Assembly (NCBI GenBank): GCA_942493055.1
Contig: OW818680.1
Span: forward strand, 496,001 to 560,000
Length of the DNA: 64,000 nucleotides
Source of the DNA: CAIZQW01 sp942493055
GTDB lineage: Bacteria > Verrucomicrobiota > Kiritimatiellia > RFP12 > UBA1067
Reading direction: 5' to 3'
A program made the translations under genes and the position numbers. Under the pieces are notes generated by a model, which saw only the letters and a program-made list of their open reading frames with translations, made no database searches and was not told the origin of the DNA. Shown piece by piece: positions 27,982-36,550 of this stretch (position 1 is the first letter of the stretch; each line of letters starts with the position of its first letter).

Positions 27982-28299
27982 ATGGGAATGTTTGACCAGG
28001 TGAAGCAGGCGATGCAGATGCGTAAGGAAGCCAAGAAGATTCAGGCTGAAATTGAAGCCATTACATGTGAATACTCAAATGGCGGAATCACCTGTGTTGT
28101 GCGTGGCGATTTTACGGTTCTTTCTTTGAAAATTACCGATGAGGCCCTGGTCGAGGTCAAGGCCGGCAAGAAGGACCGCTTTGAGACCATGCTGAATACC
28201 GTGGTGAATGCCGCGCTGAAGAATGTCAAGAAGCAGACGCAGGAAGCCATGGCCAAGATGATGCAGAACGGGGAAATGGGTTCGATGATGGGAGGCTAA
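27982..28299 (+). CDS. ybaB: YbaB/EbfC family nucleoid-associated protein
   Basis: A 105-residue protein. The ATG at 27982 has GAGGAG at 7 nt; a longer frame from 27946 lacks one. MGMFDQVKQAMQMRKEAKK is the usual amphipathic N-terminus, followed by VRGDFTVLSLKITDEAL and a C-terminal MM-rich tail. The family forms dimers that bind DNA and is typically encoded directly before recR, as here with a one-base gap. A role in nucleoid organisation or recombination repair is assumed from the family. Confidence 0.93.
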   Translation: MGMFDQVKQAMQMRKEAKKIQAEIEAITCEYSNGGITCVVRGDFTVLSLKITDEALVEVKAGKKDRFETMLNTVVNAALKNVKKQTQEAMAKMMQNGEMGSMMGG

Positions 28300-28300
28300 T

Positions 28301-28897
28301 GTGGTCCCGGCAGTCGACAACCTCATTCATGCGCTCGCCCGTCTGCCCGGCTTAGGCAGACGCTCTGCTGAGCGTGCCGCGCTGGCGTTGATGCGCAAGC
28401 CGGATCTCATCCTTGATCCGCTGCTCGTCGCACTTCGCGAGGCGCGGGAGGCGGTCTGCTGCTGTCCGGTCTGCGGAGGCTTTACCTCCAAGGATGCCAT
28501 CCCCTGCCGTCTATGCAGCGATGTCCTGCGGGATGCCTCCTTTTTGTGTGTCGTCGAAGAGCCGGCCGATATCATTCAGATCGAAAAATCCGGCGGCTTT
28601 GCAGGACGCTATCATGCGCTGATGGGGAAACTCTCGCCTGCCCGTCAGACGGGCGTGGCGGAGTTGCGCTTGAATGCGCTGGCCACACGCGTCGCCGAGG
28701 GTTCCATCAAGGAAGTTGTGCTCGCCCTCAGCACAGACATGGAGGGGGACCTCACCTCAGGCTATATCTGCGAAATGCTGAAGCCCTATCCTGTCCGCGT
28801 CACACGGCTGGCCTTTGGTCTGCCTGCGGACAGCGGTGTAGGCTATTCCGATCCGCTCACGCTCAAACGCGCCTTAAAAGGCCGACAGGACATGTAG
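28301..28897 (+). CDS. recR: Recombination mediator RecR
   Basis: A 198-residue protein of normal length. The helix-hairpin-helix is HALARLPGLGRRSAERAA (10-27), the zinc finger uses C55/C58/C69/C72 (CPVC..CRLC), and the Toprim domain has LCVVEEPADIIQIEK and LALSTDMEGD. The start is GTG at 28301, the third base of the TAATG that ends ybaB; the overlapping ATG is out of frame. RecR works with RecO or RecF to load RecA at single-strand gaps. Confidence 0.96.
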   Translation: MVPAVDNLIHALARLPGLGRRSAERAALALMRKPDLILDPLLVALREAREAVCCCPVCGGFTSKDAIPCRLCSDVLRDASFLCVVEEPADIIQIEKSGGFAGRYHALMGKLSPARQTGVAELRLNALATRVAEGSIKEVVLALSTDMEGDLTSGYICEMLKPYPVRVTRLAFGLPADSGVGYSDPLTLKRALKGRQDM

Positions 28898-28900
28898 CCC

Positions 28901-29572
28901 ATGAATACACTGGTTATCGACAGGTCATCCGCACAACCCAGCTTTGCATTGTTCAAAGCGGCAACCCTGATTTGCTCACAAACGTGGCAAGGCGAGCCGA
29001 CACGCTCACCGGAATGGCTGATGGAGGTCCGCGCTAAATTGCTGGAGCACCATGTCCCCTTGACAGCCATTGGCTCGTATGTCTGCGGCTTGGGCCCTGG
29101 CTCCTTTTCCGGAATACGCGCCTGCTTGGCAGCTATGAACGGCATGGCGCTTCCCTCAAAGACCCCTGTGTATGGCGTTGCCAGTGCGGCTGCGATAGCC
29201 CTCGCACAGCCGGAAGGCCTCGTCACTGTTGTAGGCGATGCACGCCGGAACCGCCTTTGGTGTGTCACGTATAGCAAAGATGGGGCAGGGCATCCCCTGA
29301 CGCTGATCAACGGACAAGCGCCAACGCATACGGCGGATGATTTTCAATTGATCGAAGCGGAAAATCTCTCTTCGATCGTCCCGAATCGCGCCCTTATTGT
29401 TTCAACGGACTGGCTCCGGTTAGAAACGCTTTTGAAATCTCAATTTGATGCAGCGTCATTGGTTCAGCATCCCGTACATGTCTCAGCTGAGCAGCTCGGC
29501 AGGCTTGCGCTTGCAGAGCCTTCCGCATTGAAGCTGGAACCCTCCCCGATCTACTTGCATCCCGCTGTCTAG
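28901..29572 (+). CDS. tsaB: tRNA threonylcarbamoyladenosine biosynthesis protein TsaB
   Basis: A 223-residue ASKHA-fold protein. LVIDRSSAQPSFALF replaces the usual LAIDTS..SVAL start. The conserved GLGPGSFSGIRACLAAMNGMA and VVGDARRNRLWCV segments identify TsaB rather than TsaD. TsaB scaffolds TsaD and TsaE in forming t6A37 on tRNAs that read ANN codons. The gene lies 3 bases after recR and is probably co-transcribed. Confidence 0.92.
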   Translation: MNTLVIDRSSAQPSFALFKAATLICSQTWQGEPTRSPEWLMEVRAKLLEHHVPLTAIGSYVCGLGPGSFSGIRACLAAMNGMALPSKTPVYGVASAAAIALAQPEGLVTVVGDARRNRLWCVTYSKDGAGHPLTLINGQAPTHTADDFQLIEAENLSSIVPNRALIVSTDWLRLETLLKSQFDAASLVQHPVHVSAEQLGRLALAEPSALKLEPSPIYLHPAV

Positions 29573-29594
29573 CCAAGGGACACAACAAGCCTTC

Positions 29595-31373
29595 ATGTTT
29601 TCAACATCCATAGTTCCAATCCAGACTGGCGCACCGATAAGCACCGGCTCGCCACAGTCTCGCCCTCCAGCCTGCGGGCCAGTATTGTCGCCCCTTCTCG
29701 CGCTCATCCTCGTCGCCAGCAGTTCATACTCAGAGAACGTCTACACGCGGAGCATGAGCCGTATTGCGAGTCTTGACCCTGTTGAGGCGGCATCCTCCTA
29801 CGCGGCACGCGGCATTCAGCTTGCGTACGAACCCCTGCTTGAATACGATTACAGGGTGCGTCCCTACCGGCTCATCCCGTGTCTTGCTGAAGCCCTTCCC
29901 GTGATCCAGGAAAACGGGCGTGTCCTGATCTTCAAAATCAATCCCGAGGCGCGTTTCGCGCCGAATGACTGTTTTGGACGCGACGCCGACGGCCGTGTGC
30001 GCGGACGTTCTGTGACGGCTGCGGATGTGATCTACTCCTTCATGCGCATAGCAGACAAGAAGAACGCCTCTCCAGGTTCATGGGTGGTCACAGATACGAT
30101 TCTCGGCATGCGCGCCTTCGCGGAACATTCAGGCGGCAAGGAGCCCACGAATTACCAACCCCCGATCGCAGGGTTACGCGCGTTGGATGAAAAGACGTTG
30201 CGTATTGAACTGACCAAGCCCTTGCAGGTCTTCCCCCATTATCTCACGATTGCGTATACGGCGGTCGTGCCCCAGGAGGCCGTCGCCTTTTACGGAAAGG
30301 CGTTTGGGGGGCTCACGGTTGGCTCAGGCCCCTATCAACTCTCAAACTGGCGGCGCAATTACCAGATGATCTACACGCGCCATCCTGAATGGCCTGGCTG
30401 GAAGAAGGGACCTGCAGCGTTACAGCCCAATGCTCAACCCTTTGATCGGATTGTCTATCGCATGATGGATGACGTGACAACGCAATGGCTCTCGTTCATC
30501 AAAGGCGAGCTTGATTTCCTGGGCGAAGTATCGAGCGACAACTGGGATGTGATCATTGACGGCTCCGGTGAACTGACCGAGTTCCTGCGCAAGCGCTCGA
30601 TCACCCTCCACTCCTCATCCGCCTTGGAAGTGTCCTACATCGGGATCAACATGGATGATCCTGTCCTGGGCCCCAACCGCGCCTTACGCCAGGCCTTGAA
30701 TGCCGCCTTTGACCATGCGGCCTGGCAACGCTTTTTCAATCAGCGTATCCTGGTGGCAACCGGCCCTGTCCCGCCCGGAACCCAGGGCCGTCTTGAAACG
30801 CCTTTCCCGTACGCGTACGATTTGGAACGGGCGAAGCAACTGATGATCGAAGCCGGCTATCCGGGGGGTCTTGATGCCAAGACCGGAAGACGGCTGGAGT
30901 TGAACCTTGAGATCGGCCGGACCACGCAGGAAATTCGTGAATCAACCGAGTTACTTGCCTCGTTTTACGAGAAAATCGGCATTTCACTCACGCCCCAATA
31001 TCAAAACTGGCCGACCTTCTTGAAACGCGTTTCAAATCGCCAGGCGCAACTCTTCCGAGTCACCTGGGTGGGCGACTATCCGGATGCTGAAAATTTTATC
31101 CAGCTCTTTTACAGTCGCAATGTCTCCCCTGGACCTAATCGCGCGAACTATGTCAATCCGAAGGTGGATGCGCTCTATGAAAAAGCATGCCTGACCCTTG
31201 ATGACGCAGGGCGCAATGCGCTTTGGCAAGAGGCCCAGACACTGATACGGGAAGATTGTCCCTGGATCTTCCTGCATCACCCCACGGTTAACACACTGAC
31301 GCATTCCCGTCTGATGGGCTTTACGCCCTCTGACTTCCCGTATGGCACGGAAAAATATTTTCGTTGCAGATAG
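29595..31373 (+). CDS. Family 5 extracellular solute-binding protein (oligopeptide/nickel ABC type)
   Basis: A 592-residue SBP_bac_5 protein. Family signatures include AYEPLLEYDYRVRPY (about 82-96), FAPNDCF, GRSVTAADVIYSFMRI (about 140-155), VGSGPYQLSNW and the late MGFTPSDFPYG. The N-terminus is odd: a Pro-rich lead of about 30 residues precedes a hydrophobic stretch (SPLLALILVASSSYSE), so either the signal peptide has an unusually long n-region or the start is misplaced. There is no strong ribosome site before 29595. No permease or ATPase gene is adjacent, so it is an orphan binding protein whose transporter must lie elsewhere. Peptides are the likeliest ligand, by family. Confidence 0.85.
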   Translation: MFSTSIVPIQTGAPISTGSPQSRPPACGPVLSPLLALILVASSSYSENVYTRSMSRIASLDPVEAASSYAARGIQLAYEPLLEYDYRVRPYRLIPCLAEALPVIQENGRVLIFKINPEARFAPNDCFGRDADGRVRGRSVTAADVIYSFMRIADKKNASPGSWVVTDTILGMRAFAEHSGGKEPTNYQPPIAGLRALDEKTLRIELTKPLQVFPHYLTIAYTAVVPQEAVAFYGKAFGGLTVGSGPYQLSNWRRNYQMIYTRHPEWPGWKKGPAALQPNAQPFDRIVYRMMDDVTTQWLSFIKGELDFLGEVSSDNWDVIIDGSGELTEFLRKRSITLHSSSALEVSYIGINMDDPVLGPNRALRQALNAAFDHAAWQRFFNQRILVATGPVPPGTQGRLETPFPYAYDLERAKQLMIEAGYPGGLDAKTGRRLELNLEIGRTTQEIRESTELLASFYEKIGISLTPQYQNWPTFLKRVSNRQAQLFRVTWVGDYPDAENFIQLFYSRNVSPGPNRANYVNPKVDALYEKACLTLDDAGRNALWQEAQTLIREDCPWIFLHHPTVNTLTHSRLMGFTPSDFPYGTEKYFRCR

Positions 31374-31382
31374 GAGCTCACT

Positions 31383-32300
31383 ATGAACACAGTTGATTTG
31401 TCGGTTGATTTAGGCGGCATTCGCATGGCGAATCCGGTCACCGTCGCATCCGGAACGTTTGGCTATGGCAAAGAGTACTCGGACCTTGTGGACGTTTCCA
31501 AGCTGGGCGCCATCACGGTCAAGGGCATCCGCCTGCAGCCATGGAATGGCAATCCCCTGCCCCGTCATGTCGAAGTCCCCGGGGGGATGATCAACGCCAT
31601 CGGCCTGCAAGGCCCGGGTGTCGAGGGCTTTATCCGCGACTATATGCCCTTCCTGCAAAAGGTCGGCGTACCTGTGATTGTCAACATCTGGGGGACCAGC
31701 ACTGAGGAGTATGCGGAGGTGGCGCGTCATCTGAGCGATGTCCCGGGCGTTTCAGGTCTCGAACTCAACATCTCCTGCCCCAACGTGAAGGAGGGCGGAC
31801 ATGCGTTCGGCACAGACCCGAAGACCGTGGCGAATCTCATTACAATTGTACGCGCGGTAACCTCCTTGCCGCTCCTTCCCAAGCTGGCCCCGAACGTCCC
31901 GGACATTAAGGTCTTTGTCCGCGCCGCGCAGGAATCGGGCGCCAATGCGATCTCCATGATCAACACGATTCCAGCCATGGCCATTGATATTGAAACACGG
32001 AAGCCAATTCTTGCGAACAAGGTTGGCGGATTGTCAGGCTCCTGTATTCACCCGGTCGCGGTCAAGCTCGTCTACGAAGCCGCGCAAGTGGCGACGGTTC
32101 CGATTCTTGCCATGGGCGGCATCATGAATCCTGACGACGCGATCGAACTCCTGATTGCCGGCGCAACAGCCGTTGCGGTGGGCACCGCCAATTTCATTGA
32201 CCCGACCACACCGTTCCGCGTGATTGACGGCATTGCCGCCTATCTTCAACGTCATGACATGGAGTCCATGAAGCAATTGACGAAATCAATCGTGATCTAG
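31383..32300 (+). CDS. pyrD: Dihydroorotate dehydrogenase, class 1B catalytic subunit
   Basis: A 305-residue FMN enzyme oxidising dihydroorotate to orotate in pyrimidine synthesis. The catalytic base is C132 in NISCPNVKEGG; a cysteine there, with VASGTFGYGKEY near the start and GGIMNPDDAIELLIAGA near the end, is typical of class 1B. That class works with an iron-sulfur PyrK subunit, which is not in this window. A GGAG site precedes the ATG. It is 9 bases after the solute-binding gene. Confidence 0.95.
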   Translation: MNTVDLSVDLGGIRMANPVTVASGTFGYGKEYSDLVDVSKLGAITVKGIRLQPWNGNPLPRHVEVPGGMINAIGLQGPGVEGFIRDYMPFLQKVGVPVIVNIWGTSTEEYAEVARHLSDVPGVSGLELNISCPNVKEGGHAFGTDPKTVANLITIVRAVTSLPLLPKLAPNVPDIKVFVRAAQESGANAISMINTIPAMAIDIETRKPILANKVGGLSGSCIHPVAVKLVYEAAQVATVPILAMGGIMNPDDAIELLIAGATAVAVGTANFIDPTTPFRVIDGIAAYLQRHDMESMKQLTKSIVI

Positions 32301-32340
32301 CAATCAGTCTTTTGAGCCTTGTCGACTGTGTCACGCTTGA

Positions 32341-32428
32341 GACTTGGGACATTGGACGTGGGACTTGGGCTATTAACCAAGCACCGCAGGACTCTGTTCC
32401 CAAGTCCCATGACCCTAGTCCCACGTCT
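32341..32428. repeat. Cluster of GGGACTTGGG-type inverted and direct repeats
   Basis: GGGACTTGGG (32360-32369) is inverted as CCCAAGTCCC (32399-32408), and ACGTGGGACT (32356-32365) is inverted as AGTCCCACGT (32417-32426). A further GACTTGGGAC stands at 32341. The arrangement lies just after pyrD. It has no U-run and is more like a repetitive element than a terminator. Confidence 0.5.
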
Positions 32429-32499
32429 TGTGATTCGTCAGCATATCTCACATTTCGCTTGTTTTTGCAAACCCAAACAGCAATAATCAACTCAATCTT

Positions 32500-32529
32500 G
32501 GTTCGTTTCCCAGGAAAAGACAACGAACC
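32500..32529. other. Hairpin upstream of the orphan membrane-protein gene
   Basis: GGTTCGTT (32500-32507) and AACGAACC (32522-32529) form a perfect 8-bp stem with a 14-base loop, ending 13 bases before the ATG at 32543. It could be an operator or an mRNA leader structure. No ribosome site is visible in the 13 bases between. Confidence 0.35.
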
Positions 32530-32542
32530 TCCATTAAACGTT

Positions 32543-32956
32543 ATGAGAAAGACAATGAGCGAAATGGAAACAAGCAGGGGCGATTATCGAGGATATGTGC
32601 TTTCGGCTATTATCTTCGTCGTGTCAATATCGCTGCTCTTCTCTCTCTACCATGTCCTTGATCCAATCTTCATCGAAATCTGGGGTGATCGCAGTGGCTG
32701 GTATCTTGACACCTACCGAACATGGGGGGCGAAACTTTGGCGGATGTTTAACCGGTGCAGTTCAACTTGGTTCTTTCTTTGGCTCCCAATCCTTTGGCTG
32801 TTGTCTACCGGGCTGATGCAATCAGCCTTGAAAAAGCGAAACGCGAAAGTCTTCAATAAGGCTCACATCACATTCATCCTCATCCTCTCTGGACTCGCAT
32901 TCATTTGCTTCTTCGGGTTGATTTTGATGCCCCTGTTGGTGTGGAGTAACTCATAA
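32543..32956 (+). CDS. Orphan three-span membrane protein
   Basis: About 137 residues from the ATG at 32543; another in-frame ATG is at 32555, and neither has a good ribosome site. Three hydrophobic segments are clear at about 17-37 (YVLSAIIFVVSISLLFSLYH), 74-92 (TWFFLWLPILWLLST) and 108-134 (HITFILILSGLAFICFFG). No conserved motif or family was recognised. The frame is open for 77 more codons upstream, but that part covers the repeat cluster and is unlikely to be translated. It belongs to an accessory patch with a second orphan protein and a toxin-antitoxin pair. Confidence 0.55.
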   Translation: MRKTMSEMETSRGDYRGYVLSAIIFVVSISLLFSLYHVLDPIFIEIWGDRSGWYLDTYRTWGAKLWRMFNRCSSTWFFLWLPILWLLSTGLMQSALKKRNAKVFNKAHITFILILSGLAFICFFGLILMPLLVWSNS

Positions 32957-33015
32957 CCAGCCCTCTCATGCAACGGGATACCGTGCATGGATGGCAACGT
33001 TGGCGCAGCAAGAAG

Positions 33016-33444
33016 ATGAAAAAATCGTGTAAAGTCGCACTTGCAATACTGATGCTTCTCGGGGTTGGTTCGTGGATCTTCTGGCCAACGAATCCAATCC
33101 ATTATATCCAGAAGACAACCGGTATCCTTTTCCCGAAAGAGGCATTTGACATTGACGTCTATGATAATGGCGAGCACTACGTTGTCGCACATCTCGCTCT
33201 TTCAAGAGACTCACTGCCCGCATTTTTGGCAGCTTATCCATTTGCCAAACGGGAATTTCCGGGCACTGTAGTCTTAGGCAGCGAACAACTCAAACCCGAG
33301 CATCAGCAATTGCCACAGGATGCTGACTTGTACAGCCTTGAGGGGCGGTCTAAGCACAATCGATGGGAAGTGCTCCTAGATCGAAACAGCGGCAGGTTGC
33401 TAGTTTCGGTTCTATATTCTGACTTTGCCGGAAATGATCCTTGA
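33016..33444 (+). CDS. Orphan exported or membrane-anchored small protein
   Basis: A 142-residue protein from the ATG at 33016 (MKKSCKVALAILMLLGVGSWIF, a signal peptide or single anchor). The rest is a soluble domain with no recognised family. Segments such as FDIDVYDNGEHYVVAHLAL and NRWEVLLDRNSGRLLVSVLY look like ordinary folded protein with regular codon use. A hairpin (CATGCA..CGG GATA CCG..TGCATG, about 32967-32990) lies before it. Unknown function; the neighbours are likewise orphans. Confidence 0.55.
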   Translation: MKKSCKVALAILMLLGVGSWIFWPTNPIHYIQKTTGILFPKEAFDIDVYDNGEHYVVAHLALSRDSLPAFLAAYPFAKREFPGTVVLGSEQLKPEHQQLPQDADLYSLEGRSKHNRWEVLLDRNSGRLLVSVLYSDFAGNDP

Positions 33445-33509
33445 AAAGACAGAACGCCGAACCCAAAAACCATTTGACCGCAAACAGGTTAAAATGATAC
33501 TTTAAAAAT

Positions 33510-33740
33510 ATGAATATGACAGCAGAGAAACTTGTTTCCGAAGCGTTGCAGATGCCAACGACCATACGGGCATTTGTGGCCGAACGGATCATTGAAAGTC
33601 TCGATTTTGACTCGGACGTTGATCTTTCGCCCGAATGGAAGGCGGAGCTCGATAAGCGTTGCCGTGACATTGACGAAGGCACAGTAGCACTGATTGATGG
33701 TGACGAGGTCTTCAAGAAAGCATACGCCCGACTGTCATGA
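33510..33740 (+). CDS. Antitoxin of the addiction-module component family (TIGR02574-like)
   Basis: A 76-residue acidic protein. LVSEALQMPTTIRAFVAERIIESLD and the DVDLSPEWKAELDKRC segment are typical of the small antitoxins often annotated as putative addiction module component. It should bind and neutralise the ParE/RelE-type toxin encoded directly after it, and such proteins usually repress their own operon. The stop overlaps the toxin start as ATGA (33737-33740). The start could also be the second Met, two codons in. Confidence 0.82.
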   Translation: MNMTAEKLVSEALQMPTTIRAFVAERIIESLDFDSDVDLSPEWKAELDKRCRDIDEGTVALIDGDEVFKKAYARLS

Positions 33741-34027
33741 GTGCCATTCGTTTTCATCCAGAGGCAGATTTTGAGATGATGGAAGCGGCCGTCGTTTATG
33801 AGACGATGCAGCATGATTTGGGGAAGCGGTTTCTTTCAGAGGTTCAAAACGCATTAAATCACATCCTCATTAATCCCCAGCTTTACCCTGTCATCTATCG
33901 TGATGTGCGTAGAGGCATAACAAGGACCTTTCCCTTCAATGTGCTTTATCGGCGAACAGGTGATCAGATCATTGTGATGGCGGTTATGCATCAAAAACGA
34001 CACCCAGATTATTGGAAAAGCAGATAA
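33737..34027 (+). CDS. ParE/RelE-superfamily toxin
   Basis: A 96-residue protein with the RelE/ParE fold. AIRFHPEADFEMMEAAVVYE is the typical N-terminus, followed by the GKRFLSEVQNALNHILINPQ helix pair, the RRGITRTFPFNVLYR strand and the C-terminal VMAVMHQKRHPDYW. This is closest to the ParE-like branch, which often poisons gyrase rather than cutting mRNA, but the target is not proven. It is translationally coupled to the antitoxin. The pair lies in an accessory patch between pyrD and rlmN. Confidence 0.88.
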   Translation: MSAIRFHPEADFEMMEAAVVYETMQHDLGKRFLSEVQNALNHILINPQLYPVIYRDVRRGITRTFPFNVLYRRTGDQIIVMAVMHQKRHPDYWKSR

Positions 34028-34045
34028 AGCTCGAACCAGTCGGCG

Positions 34046-34073
34046 TAGACAACACCGCTACGCGGCGTGTCTA
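34046..34073. repeat. Hairpin after the toxin gene
   Basis: TAGACA-A-CACCGC pairs with GCGG-C-GTGTCTA around a TAC loop, with one mismatch. It is 18 bases after the toxin stop and lacks a U-run. It may be a repetitive palindrome or a weak transcript-end structure. The rest of 34074-34232 shows nothing I can assign. Confidence 0.4.
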
Positions 34074-34232
34074 GCCTCTGAAGTTGGAAGTGGATCCATC
34101 TTCGCGTTACAATGACTGTCGTCTAAAAATAGAGCACAACCCCATTTGCTTTCGCTTTTTTCAGATTCGAGCTTGACTGTAGAGGGGCCATGCTTGAAAA
34201 TAGAGCCTCTGTTTCATCTCCTTGAGGAAATC

Positions 34233-34823
34233 ATGGGCATCATTATTGACCACGAAGCGAGGCGACATGCAATCATCGTAAAAGCGATCCAGCTCTTTGC
34301 CGAGCAGGGATATGATGGCGTCACGTATCAGAAGATCGCAGACAGTTGCGGAATTGCCCGGACAACCCTGTACAAATATTTTCACAACAAACGCCAGATC
34401 TTTAACTACGCCATCTGGGAAGCCTCCGCCATATCGAATCAGGTTTTCAGCTACATCCTCAATCCGAAGGACAGCGCAACCGTGCGGTTAGACCGTCTGA
34501 TGGAGGCTATTCTGAAGATGCTCTTTGAACGGCATTTGATGATGACCGTGGTGCTTGATTACCTGCTGGCCATTCAGCGCACCGGACGCAACCTCAAGCG
34601 AAACATCGCTCGCCACACCGTCATCTTCAAACGGCTTCTCCTGCACTTAATTTTAGAAGGCATACGAAAAGGGGAACTCAACTGCAAAGATCCTCGCGCC
34701 GCAGTCGAGCTCCTCTACACGCAGCTCGAAGCCACGATCTTGCGTTTAACAATCAGCCAGAATGCCAATTATGACGAATCGCTAGCACTCATACGCCACG
34801 TCTTGGAACTTTACAAGAAGTAA
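34233..34823 (+). CDS. TetR/AcrR family transcriptional regulator
   Basis: A 196-residue regulator. The start is the ATG at 34233 with GAGGA at 6 nt; the longer frame from 34146 lacks a site. The HTH is YDGVTYQKIADSCGIARTTLYKYFHNKRQIF (about residues 25-55), which is highly typical of TetR proteins. The C-terminal all-helical ligand domain is not diagnostic. There is no obvious target gene: the next gene encodes a secreted protein and the previous is the toxin. It may repress itself or the downstream 34855 gene. Confidence 0.93.
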   Translation: MGIIIDHEARRHAIIVKAIQLFAEQGYDGVTYQKIADSCGIARTTLYKYFHNKRQIFNYAIWEASAISNQVFSYILNPKDSATVRLDRLMEAILKMLFERHLMMTVVLDYLLAIQRTGRNLKRNIARHTVIFKRLLLHLILEGIRKGELNCKDPRAAVELLYTQLEATILRLTISQNANYDESLALIRHVLELYKK

Positions 34824-34854
34824 CCGCACCACCCCATTTTTAGGCCATCCCCTT

Positions 34855-35358
34855 ATGTACAGATTGATCATCACGCTCTGCCTCCTGACCTGTTGCACGG
34901 TTGCAACCGGGGACGACAGCGTGCAGTTTAAGCCTAAAAGCTACAAACCCGCCAAGGCCTTGCGCTCCAACAGCTACGAACCTAAAGCGTATGCCCCGAA
35001 ACCACAGACACCCTCAAAGTCAGCAGATGGCACGTCGGCTGACTTCAAAACGCTCAACGCCTCGAAATCGCCTGTAAATGCCCCCATGGAAGCCGGCAAA
35101 CTTTTCACAGCCACCCCCATGGAGAAGCAGAAAGATGCTAACGAGAAGGCCTACACGTCGATCGCTCCGCTCTTCCCGTCGACCATCACAACGGACAAGA
35201 CACAGGTGTCACAAGAGAAGAAGCAGTTCCTCATCTCCACAAACAACTCCCCCTTTATTGTGACGGAGCGACCCAAGGGGAGAAATCCATTGCTGGAGCC
35301 TCGGCAAGGCATCAAAGCACCCGAAGATACAATGCCCGCGAAGGATGAGACCAAATGA
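34855..35358 (+). CDS. Secreted low-complexity protein of unknown function
   Basis: A 167-residue protein with a signal peptide (MYRLIITLCLLTCCTVATG) and a mature part rich in Lys, Pro, Ser and Thr. It includes the near-repeats FKPKSYKPAKA and YEPKAYAPKPQ near residues 25-50. It has no recognised domain and is probably disordered. Its stop overlaps the rlmN start (ATGA, 35355-35358), so the two are co-translated although nothing suggests a shared function. Confidence 0.7.
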   Translation: MYRLIITLCLLTCCTVATGDDSVQFKPKSYKPAKALRSNSYEPKAYAPKPQTPSKSADGTSADFKTLNASKSPVNAPMEAGKLFTATPMEKQKDANEKAYTSIAPLFPSTITTDKTQVSQEKKQFLISTNNSPFIVTERPKGRNPLLEPRQGIKAPEDTMPAKDETK

Positions 35359-36449
35359 TTGTTGATTCGCCTCTTGCGGCCTGGGGGATATTACCGGATG
35401 AGTGGAAGCCGCTCTGCACAGAGCTCGGGATCCCTCCCTTTCGCGCCGCGCAAATCTTAAATGGACTCTACCAGAATTTCGCCCATTCCTGGCAGGAGAT
35501 CACAACACTTCCAAAAGAATTGCGTGATATTCTGGATGCGCGCGTTTTGCTCGCGCCCCTGGAGGTCGTCACGGCGCAAGAGGCAGAGGATGGCGTGACG
35601 AAACTCTTGCTCGGCTGTTCCGATGGCGAGCGTATCGAGACCGTGCTCATCCCGTCCAAGGGCCGGATGACGCAATGCATCTCGACTCAGGTGGGCTGTA
35701 ATTTCAAATGCGCCTTCTGTGCAAGCGGCCAATATGGGCGCGTGCGCAACCTGACGGCAGCAGAGATTGTCGGCCAGGTGATGGTGGCGTGCGACCGCAT
35801 GCGCGCCAGTGGCGAGGGCCAGGTGGAGGCGATCAACAGACCTGGAAAAAAAGTAGAGTTGCCACGCCCGGGGAACATCGTTGTCATGGGCATGGGCGAA
35901 CCCTTTGACAATTACGACAACATGATCCGCGCGTTGAAGATTCTCAACAATCAAAAGGGAATCAATATTGGCGCCCGTCACATCACCATCAGCACCTGCG
36001 GCGTGATCCCTGGCATCCAGCGCCTTTCCGACGAAGGCCTGCAATTTGAACTCTCCGTATCACTTCATGCGCCCATTGATGAGCTTCGCAATCAGCTTGT
36101 CCCTGTCAACAAGCGATGGCCGATTGCCGAGCTCATCGAGACCTGCCGCGCCTATTTTGAAAAGACAAACCGTCTGGTCACGTTTGAGTATACACTCGTC
36201 AAGAATCTGAATGACCGTCCGCAGCATGCAGAGGCCCTTATCGCGCTCCTGCGAAAGCTGCCGTGCAAAATCAACCTCATTCCGCTCAGCCCTGTTGAGG
36301 GCTTTGCAGGCGAGCGCCCGGATGATCGCACCTGTCTTGGATTTCTCGACACGCTGATCAAGGCCGGCTTCAACACAACCCTCCGCAAATCCAGAGGCAA
36401 AGAGGTTGATGCAGCCTGCGGCCAACTCCGGCTTCGCAAGATGACGTGA
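35355..36449 (+). CDS. rlmN: 23S rRNA (adenine2503-C2)/tRNA methyltransferase RlmN
   Basis: A 364-residue radical SAM enzyme. The [4Fe-4S] cluster Cys residues are C115, C119 and C122 (CNFKCAFC), and the C-terminal C355 (DAACGQL) is the methyl-relay cysteine. GMGEPFDNYDNM, STCGVIPGI and INLIPLSPVEG are standard. The enzyme methylates A2503 of 23S rRNA and A37 of some tRNAs. It is normal length, and the start overlaps the upstream stop. Confidence 0.96.
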   Translation: MIVDSPLAAWGILPDEWKPLCTELGIPPFRAAQILNGLYQNFAHSWQEITTLPKELRDILDARVLLAPLEVVTAQEAEDGVTKLLLGCSDGERIETVLIPSKGRMTQCISTQVGCNFKCAFCASGQYGRVRNLTAAEIVGQVMVACDRMRASGEGQVEAINRPGKKVELPRPGNIVVMGMGEPFDNYDNMIRALKILNNQKGINIGARHITISTCGVIPGIQRLSDEGLQFELSVSLHAPIDELRNQLVPVNKRWPIAELIETCRAYFEKTNRLVTFEYTLVKNLNDRPQHAEALIALLRKLPCKINLIPLSPVEGFAGERPDDRTCLGFLDTLIKAGFNTTLRKSRGKEVDAACGQLRLRKMT

Positions 36450-36550
36450 ACGCTAGACGAGAAGCTGCAGCAAGCCCGCCACCCGGGGCGGCGTGAATAA
36501 ACCAACTGTCAACTTTTTGCATCGAATGGCGCGAACCACGCGAGTGAAAC

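Noticed and set aside
32957..33015. Possible integron attC site before the orphan gene at 33016
   Set aside because: A hairpin with one bulged base is present, but the flanking RYYYAAC and GTTRRRY core sites do not match and no integrase is in the window.
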